DNA of 64,000 bases from Colletes latitarsis (taxonomy: Eukaryota > Arthropoda > Insecta > Hymenoptera > Colletidae), in contig NC_135141.1 in the NCBI RefSeq assembly GCF_051014445.1, positions 27,985,422-28,049,421 on the forward strand, read 5' to 3'. Both the position numbers and the translations under genes were made by a program. Shown piece after piece: positions 56,068 to 64,000 of this stretch. Within the stretch, counting starts at the first letter, position 1, and each line of letters begins with the position of its first letter. The notes below the pieces were generated by a model that saw nothing but the letters and a program-made list of their open reading frames with translations, ran no database searches and was not told the DNA's origin.

Positions 56068-59000
56068 ATTATTCAATGATTTTTTATCTAGAATTGTGGG
56101 AATAACCTTAAGGTGATATGTATTTGATTCTAAGAAGCAGAATGAACGAAAAGCTTGTGTTTAGAAACGTAATTGGGGAGGCGGTGTGGGTGTGAGAGGA
56201 AGGGGGCAACTTTGTCGGTAGAACGGGAGACTTATTTTCCAACCGAGTCCGTCCCTGTTTTACCGAGAGAATGCATTTTGTTTTTTAATGCTCTTCTCGA
56301 ATCGATGTACGAATATGGTCGCTAACTGTTATTGCGTCACGACTGAAGCTAAATTTGGCATCAGACGACCGGGACGAGCCTTTCGTCGAGTTTATTGACA
56401 GACTACGTATCTCTGATGCCTTCAAACGACGACAGATCTATAAATAATTCATAAAAAATCTTCCTACGACTGAACACATGTTTTATCGAAATTACGAAAG
56501 ATCGTCACTGTATGAATGTTAAGGTCATTAAACTTTATTTTTCTCGTATGGATGAATCAAAAGATAAAATCCCTAGAAATTATAAACAGAAATAGACATT
56601 AATTTATTAAGTTTGTTGGCCAATGAAAGGAGAGTTTCGACTCTACAGTCCCTCCTTTTGCGTCCGCCATTGCAAACTGCGTTTGAAACAGAGGAAGAGA
56701 CGCTCCATTGCCTCTCATTTCTCAAGATGCGGTATCATCTGCTACGTATATCGAGGGTATCGCAACATTGAGGTAAAAAAAATAAAATAGGCGTTACTCA
56801 AGGTGCTTCGATAATTAATTACTAGCCTCATTCGTGGCAGAGAGCACCGTTATTGGCGTTCTTACGTTAGGAATTCATTTATATGTTTTCCGCTTCGACT
56901 TTAAAAGAAGTGAAAAACAGTTACTTCGAAAATGGCTGCGTCGTGTATGCGTAATTTATTTAGATATGTAATACTTTCGCGCTTGCGAATAATTATTATA
57001 AATTACAGAGTTGTTATCGGCAACAAACGATTTTCTAGGTGTGGCGTTCATTGTATGCAATATTTTAAGCGATAACCATGCTTCGTTAATAAATCCCTCA
57101 TTGTTCTACGTGGAATATTAAGTTTAAAATAACGTTTTATATACTTGGCTTGGAACACGATTCGTATATAATTTTAAAAAAGAATTACTAAAATAATTTG
57201 TACTTAATAGGCAATCTTGGAGACCACGAGATATAAATTACATCAAGGAAACGACTCGTGTGTAGTATAAGATGCGATGACGAGCAAATAATGTCTACAA
57301 GCTCTACTTTTACTTGATTCGAATGTAACGATGGCTCTTCATGTAGACACAGTTGGTGATCATCAAACAAGCAATGGTAATTCAATGAATGAGTGTCTAA
57401 GAGGCGCGTAACGTAACCCTGCTGGTCGTTAATTGAAAAATGAAAGACAATGAGAAATTCTAGTCTAGGGTTGAATAAAATTCAGAGATCAACGGCATTC
57501 TCGAAACATCAACGTATTTTCCGTGTCACCGCGTCGTACGAATTACACGAATCGAACGGAAGTTTTAATTGGTTGTGAACGCCGCATAACGATTAGTAAC
57601 GTAATTGGCTGTGAAATAATATTTTCTGTGAAACGAAAAGAAATATATGCCTGAAACAATTAAACCTATCATAGTATCATAAACTTGTTTCATGTCCGAC
57701 AGCACCATAAAATCATTTAACTCAATATTTCAGATTAAAGCGAAAACATTCTACAGCAAAGAAAAAGTCACGTATACGCGAGCTGAATAACCTCCAATTT
57801 TCACGCAGAGTCTGAGAACAGTTATAAACCATAAATGACTCTATTAACGCTTTCTGTTTCAAATATAATATCTGTGCCAATAATTTTCTGTCCCGCCTGT
57901 ACAACAGTTCGAAATAATTAATTCTGCTTTAAAAGTTATTTCTTAAAACGCATATCGAATGAAATCTATACGTGGAGCCATCTTGTGCAATAATTCGCAA
58001 CATTTTCGAGTTTGCATTCCACGTGTACCACTGTACGCTCAGACGTAGAAAAAGTTTCGAGGGATTCGAGACACGTGCAGACGCGTCGAGAGAGGTTATA
58101 TCGTTCTATGCATCTTATGACACGCTTGTTATCTAAGGAGCAACCATCAAACAGATTTGTGTACACAGGTACACGTGCTTGGAACACTTTTGCCTTCTAA
58201 CAATAAGTAAGCATATATAGTTACCGCTCACCGCGAGTAATGCCGTTCGCGCCTTTCGCAACGATTTACGACTCGCGTCGTTCGTTGCATAGCCAAAGAC
58301 CGAGTCCGAACGATTGATCGTGGTGCCGTAAGTAATGCGATATCCCGCAAGGAATGCTCGGCGATACCTTTAAACGCGAATCTCTGTCGACAGCGTACGT
58401 AGAACTTGACCCCGCCGCGTCAATCCATCGCCGTTCGGTGTCAGTGACCTGCCTCAAAAAAAGAAACTAATTCCACCGGCCAGTGGCCCGTTACACACTC
58501 GTCGCGCACACACACAACCGCGAACGGATTCTGCGATCTCTCGAGACGAATTCAGAGCCGCCTGTCGTTTGTTTCGGTGACTGGATCCACGTACCCGATC
58601 GATCTATCGCAGTGGTTCTTAACCTTTACGATATCACGGTACTTAACCCTTTATAACCCAACATTGTTCGTTTCGTCATACCAATCCCATAAATTGAACA
58701 TATCGATGAGTGAAATTATTATTAGATACCATATTTGATAAAGAAAAAAATTACTAAATAAAAAAAATCAGATACGAAATTATAATTTCTATTAGCTTTC
58801 AATTGGCCAATGAAAACTGGAGTTAGCGACGTTAGAAACTGTATAAAATAAAAATTACTAGATCCATTGTCAAACATTCACAGCTCAGGGGTTAAGATCA
58901 CTGGTCGAAACAGAGACGAGCAATATTCTTATCTAAAGACAAGATTTCAAACAACGAATGTAGGTTATACAACTTTTCCTTAATTTTTCATGAAATAACA

Positions 59001-60595
59001 GTTGAATTTGAGCTACAAGGTGAATTTATATTTCGTGGTGGACGAATAAAAATTAATGTATGTAACTGTGCAATCGATCAAATTGTGCGTTCGAAACAGG
59101 TATGGTAATATTTGAACGATTTTTGTAATTAAAATTAGAACGACGTTACATTGTATTCCGCGATGGACAAATATCGACATTTGATTCTACTTTGTATTCA
59201 TTATTGCTGTTGAATACTACATTCTGAATACAATGTTTACATTTGGTGTCCAATTAGTAACGAATAGTATTTGTAATTCTAATATCTAGAAACATATTTT
59301 ACGGGAAACAGATCTAAGTCTGATTTTTACTGAATTCAAAAATGAGTATAAATTCAACCGAATTATTGTTAGTTAAATAAAACTGAATTCGTATCGTCGC
59401 AATATTTTTGTATACCGTTGTAACGTGCATGTACCTCGGGTGGCGAGAGTTTCGAGATTCAAGAAATCGAACCTCGAGCTTCGAGCGTCCAATCAGAACG
59501 TTTCCCTCCTTTTTCGTTCGCAAGTATCATCGTGCGGCCATTTCACTCGGTGAAAATGTTTCTCTTGATAATTAAATTATGCAATATTTGCGTCATGTAA
59601 AATTCATTTATCGTTTTACCCTCGATATACGCGCGCTTGCAACAGTATTTCATTTAAAAGCTGATAATCGTGATTGACGAGATAATTGCTCGTTACGTCG
59701 TTCAGGTATACAATTTTGTAACGGTTGAAGAGAACTGTATATACTTGATCGCTTCTTACACGTTCTGTTTATCATTTAATCAGATAATCGAGTTATTCCC
59801 ACATTTCTTTCCTAAAATAGATCTACGGGTGAGAATGCTAATTATTATGTAGCGAATATACGTAAATTACTTAGGATTAGTGATTTAATTATTTGCTTGT
59901 CAAGGCCTTCTTATTAAAACTAACAGATCAAATTTTCGGTTTCATTTTTTAAAGTTCTCATCAAGTTAGATATAAAAGTATAATATCACGTAAAAACACT
60001 AATAATATTTTTTCACCGCCAATTCGTATGCAATCAATGCAACATTATACCCATTGTTATTGCTACGTTATTCCGTCGAGAAACGTAGTTGTAAAACGAG
60101 TATGAGTAATCCCCCTTTCAAGACGTCTGACTGTACTCTTTGAACAAATCATCGTATCAATTAAGTTGATTGTATTGGTCGTGCATCGAGACAGCTCTCA
60201 ACGGTTATGTTTCCAATTGCCCGCACGCCCGTTGAGCTGCGACCACAAATGTATGTAAGCAATGCAACCACGCTGTAAACGTAAACGTAAAACCCTATAA
60301 AAGGTGAAATGTCGTAGCTAGAAACTTAGCAAGGCGGGCGCAGCTAAAAATTTTACTTGTTAAACAACAAATGAAATTTTCGATCGTAGGAATTTTGCAA
60401 AGAAAGAGAGCGAATTTCTTCGTTGCATCGGCTCGTCCACTGCAAATGAGAACGTTGGCGATAACAACGGAACGTTCTGACAAGGAAACGGCATTTCTTC
60501 AAAGGAAAGCGACGAGACGCCAGCGGAAGTGTAATGCGTTTGCACGTCTCTTTGTATCTGCGCAAGATAAACAACTACACGAGCGAGGGTCAAGC
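56068..60595. other. intergenic or intronic sequence, no gene seen
   Basis: AT-rich with scattered CpG-richer patches (about 58000-58600). No repeat family, domain or coherent splice chain was found. A canonical TATAAAAGG lies at 60296-60304, before a short open frame at 60371-60739, but that frame has no recognisable product. Confidence 0.45.
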
Positions 60596-60600
60596 GTGAG

Positions 60601-60721
60601 AGAATTGACCGATCACGAGGAAATTTGTATGCGTGTGTGGTATCCGGTATCATCGTCGGTGAATCTTGCGTTACGTACCGACACAGTGTGGTGTGGGGGA
60701 TTGGTAAGTTATACAAGAGCC
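60601..60721 (+). repeat. duplicated segment, copy 1
   Basis: GAGGAAATTTGTATGCGTG through GTGGGGGATTGGTAAGTTAT resembles 61206-61324 (GAGGAAATTTTATGAATATAC through AGGGGATTTGTAAGTTAT) in the same orientation. Both keep GTATCCG and a GGTAAGTT/TGTAAGTT donor-like end. Confidence 0.65.
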
Positions 60722-61205
60722 AGTAACACACTAAAGTGATATAGAAATAATAATAAAAATACGTTTTCTATGCACTTTCTAGACGGATACGAGTATTGGC
60801 ACACATCGTAAAGTACATTGGATCGTCATTACTTCGAGAGATGTAACTTTAAGATAACGATAAGGAAACTCTTGGCAGTCGTCTACGTTATTTAATCGTT
60901 TAAATAATCAATAGAAAGTGCCAATACCTGGGGAAAACGAAGGATGCTACAATCGAGAATACAAATAACATGAAAATGGATGCAAAGATGGTATGAAGTA
61001 TTATTTACTTATCTCAGTAGTAAACCAATTTTAATACAGACAAAAGAACATATTAAAATCGGTGGTTTGTTAATACGAATGAAATTCTAAAATCGTTTGA
61101 TATTTTGCTTCGAATTCAGATAAGAGAGATAGAAAAATAATAAATATAGCGATAAAGGTTCAAAGTTTTGTTCATCGGAAGTAGCAATTACGATAAAAAA
61201 TGAAC

Positions 61206-61324
61206 GTGGTAAAGAATCGCGAGGAAATTTTATGAATATACGGTATCCGATATCGTCATCGGTAAATCTTGTGTTACGTTCTGACACGGTGTGGGTAGGG
61301 GATTTGTAAGTTATCCGTGACGCT
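61206..61324 (+). repeat. duplicated segment, copy 2
   Basis: Partner of 60601-60721, about 605 bp away. The similarity stops at both edges, and the origin is unknown. Confidence 0.65.
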
Positions 61325-61789
61325 GCAGGCAAATCTAGAGAGTTTCTTTGGTGTTTATCCCCCTGGGCGTGAAGATATTTTAGTCGATCGTCCATTCGAT
61401 CCGTAATCTTTTCATCCGAATCATATAGATATACGGATTTCTTTGTACACGTATCGTTTACTTTGCTAGATGATATTAAAAGTTGTAAATCTTGTTAGTC
61501 ATGGAAGGATTAAAATTTAATTTTCGGAAAGGAAACATGTTCGAGTTGCATACATTTTTTACAATATCTTTGAATAATTGAAAATTATTTGAAAAATTAA
61601 TTAAACATTCGGTACCGTCTAACCCACTGAATTAGAGGACGCAATGGGATTGAAAAAACTAAACAACGTCACCGTTCACGGTGCGTGCAACGCAGGGTTA
61701 AGAATATCGGCAAAAGGACAGACTCCGTGTTTCTTTGCGACGTCCCCCGAACGTTAAATCGGTACAAGAGGAGAAGAGAAAGAAACTGA
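61325..61789. other. intergenic sequence, nothing seen
   Basis: AT-rich; no feature supported. Confidence 0.4.
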
Positions 61790-62600
61790 TCGGTAGCGAG
61801 CCGGCTTTACGAACACGTCCGGGGGGGCCCCGCGTAACCAGTTTGTGATTGGTCGAGCGCTGTACCACGTGGCGGCGTTGCGCGGGTGGGGATTGGCCAG
61901 CACGGCCGCGCATCGCGGGCGAAAGCGGCGAGTTTTGTTCTAGTATTTACCCCGCGGTGTAAAGCTGGCTCTCGAGCTCTCCGGTGTCCTTAAGTCACGT
62001 TCCATTGTTCGGATCGTTCCACCGGTTTCTTCCTTCCGTCGCGGAGGGTCCCTTCGTCGTTCCCCGGCTCTGTGCTTCCTCGATGGTGAACGCGTGAGAA
62101 TTGTGCGCCATGTTCGCGCCGCGAGCAGCCACGCGATTCACCGGCTACCGTGGCGAGTGATACGTTTTTTATTCGCCGTCCGGCCAGTGTGTGCGTTTAA
62201 ATACCGTTCAACGAAGTTCGTCGCGGTGCGTGCGCGTTGTGTGTGTTTGTGGGTGCGACTGTGCCAGTCCTTGCCGTTAGGAAGGCAAAAGTCTAGTGGT
62301 AATAAACGACGAGAGGCGAGAGCACGCTGTTGGGGATCGTGGAATGCGCGCTGACAGGTATCCACCGCCGCGCCGTCGCACTCGGAATTCACTGTGGCGG
62401 CTCTTTTACCTTCTTTCTCTATCCTTTATCCTTGATACGTTACTTCCTTCTCCCTCGTAACAGCGTAAGGCTTTGTGTGTTTACGCGAGCGTCCACCTCC
62501 CCGCGGCCTCTTCCCTTTCTATCCTCGTTTTCCTTCGTCCTTTCTGTCTTGCTTCTTTGAATGGTCTCCCTCGCGCCTGCGTTGCGTGGCGGACGCTTCG
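61790..62600 (+). promoter_or_regulatory. CpG-dense block, probable promoter and first exon of a gene to the right
   Basis: The sequence changes abruptly to high CpG content with C/T-rich runs and few AT stretches, as in insect promoters with long 5' UTRs. A strong donor-like site GCTGACAG|GTATCC occurs at 62355, so a first exon could end there. No long reading frame is convincing (ATGs at about 62082 and 62110 give only short frames). The rest of the gene would lie beyond the window. Confidence 0.4.
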
Positions 62601-64000
62601 CCACTTTTGACAGCTGTCACGGCGAAGTGTGCGTAGAGGCGACTCGTTTTATTTCATTGGATATCGGGACGTGCAGGGGCAGGGAGGACATATTGCCGTG
62701 CATTACCCTTCTTTCTTCTATTGTGTCGTCTCCGTGTTTTCATCTCGATAAATCGTCGACTGGGTTCGACAAAACAATCGAGCGTTCAAATTTACTCGCG
62801 GCAACAAGCTAATTATTTCGAAAATTCCCGTACCTTCGCTGGACAGTTCACGATGGCTGTAGAATTGAAACACCACATGGTACGATGTAGCTCCGATACG
62901 CGGAATAAAAATCTTCCAGCTGATACCCTTAATCTATTTATGACGCGAATCTGATACCTCCATTACAATAATAGATGGAGCGATTAATTTTTTAATAAAC
63001 GTTACGAACGTTGCCGGATTACTAAACATATCTGCGGCATAAAGCACGTTATGTAAAGTGAAAGTGCCTTCAGAAACATGTTAAAGGTTGCGGTACGTGA
63101 TGTAAAATCATAAATATTTTAAATTCCGGTTACGCTTGATTTCACGGTGTATCCCTGTCGAAGAATAGAAGCATTTGTGACAAAGAAAAATCAGATGTTT
63201 TGAAATTCGAGGTTCGTTTTCTGTCCTATGGGTATTTAAAGGTGATTTCGTGCTTGTCTCCTGTACATTCTATTAAATTAAGCGGTAACGTGTCAGCCGC
63301 TCTCGGTACTGTTAAAAAGACTGCGTGACGTGGCAAGCGGAATGAAACAGTTCGTATCCTTTTCTTTGAAGTTGCCCGCCCAAGGACATTTGACAAACGA
63401 CATGAGAATGCCGCTTAACCAGAGACAGTTGAAATTAAAACATTCGTTGAAAATCATTCTTAGCGTTCTCACGCTGGTCCAGCGTGTACAGTTCGAACGT
63501 GCACACTGAATTATCTCATAGATCAGCGTTTCTCAAACTCGAGGTCCGCAAACGTGTTATTGGGATCACGGTCTCGGAAGATGAAAGCATATTGTATCCG
63601 GTGAGATGAGAAAACTGCTGTAATATTTTATTTTTATATCTTATTACCATCGTATGGAAATCAGTGTACAGTTGAAGTTCAACTATTTTCAGTCACGACT
63701 GCTGCCTAATTTATCGCCAATGTACGTGATTGTTGAGAAACACGCGTCATCCAGCTGGTTGCATTTGCCTTTGAGCGGACGATAAGTTTGTCCCAATGCA
63801 AATAGCTTCATTTAAAAGTGAAGTGAAGGTGCCCTTGAAATCTCAGCACCACCGACCCAGGCACAATGCTATATTAAAACGTCGATATGAAAAAGTATCT
63901 TACTAGAGAAGACTAGAGTCACGATATTGTATTTATTGTAACGGTATCTCTCTAAAAACATTGTGAAATTTTTCCAATATTCTTTTCTTAACCAGGCCCG
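62601..64000. other. probable intron or intergenic sequence at right edge
   Basis: No exon, repeat or RNA gene was recognised. Composition returns gradually to AT-rich after about 62800. Confidence 0.4.

Noticed and set aside
60371..60739. 122-codon frame after the TATA box
   Set aside because: An overlapping minus-strand frame of equal length exists and no domain is visible; there is not enough evidence for a gene.
1..64000. tRNA, rRNA, CRISPR, bacterial operon or riboswitch features
   Set aside because: None were seen; the spliced genes and repeat families indicate a eukaryotic nuclear genome.

Overview
This is eukaryotic nuclear DNA from an arthropod, most probably a holometabolous insect and, by the look of the gene set and the CpG-rich but otherwise AT-rich background, plausibly a hymenopteran (inference; no search was run). 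Coding exons are short, have GT-AG introns, and are spread through repeat-rich DNA. No operons, bacterial genes, tRNA, rRNA or CRISPR arrays were seen.

Layout. 1-14 kb: intergenic, with two copies of a TIR-bounded element carrying ~143-bp tandem units (620-1660, 7230-8915), a higher-order satellite (2.98-4.9 kb), and a small DNA transposon with a transposase-like ORF (12.06-13.31 kb). 14.4-35.8 kb: a complete seven-exon gene for a large C2H2 zinc-finger protein of the ZNF423/ZNF521/Oaz family (1296 residues by my exon joins). Its first three introns hold four more copies of the 143-bp element and two related ACTAGT-rich minisatellite arrays, one on each side of exon 3. 36-44.5 kb: a MITE-like inverted repeat, two more 143-bp elements, and a ~3.6-kb foldback structure (40.94-44.52 kb) whose arms are built of short tandem repeats and whose centre is a TTACGTAA-rich palindrome.

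44.8-54.5 kb is a compact gene cluster: a CIMIP2 (FAM166/DUF2475) ciliary microtubule inner protein (+), a kynurenine aminotransferase (-, convergent with it, stops about 210 bp apart), the SMC5/6 SUMO ligase subunit NSE2 (+, divergent from the aminotransferase across about 920 bp), and an unrecognised cysteine-rich secreted protein (+), whose best model ends in an acidic exon and a GPI-signal-like C-terminus. 54.5-64 kb is intergenic or intronic, with a CpG-dense block at 61.8-62.6 kb that looks like the promoter and first exon of a gene running off the right edge.

The genes do not form one pathway. The zinc-finger gene is a developmental transcription regulator (BMP/SMAD and EBF-partner family), the four clustered genes are small unrelated genes packed head-to-tail or tail-to-tail, and the rest is repeat biology. 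The most interesting material is the repeats: a TIR element family that carries its own satellite array and a second module with a shared open reading frame, inverted copies of that family flanking zinc-finger exon 3, the foldback palindrome, and the unrecognised secreted/GPI-like gene with two exons that both end in YYDYG. Exon joins were worked out by hand from splice motifs and reading-frame phase; total coding lengths were divisible by three for all five gene models.
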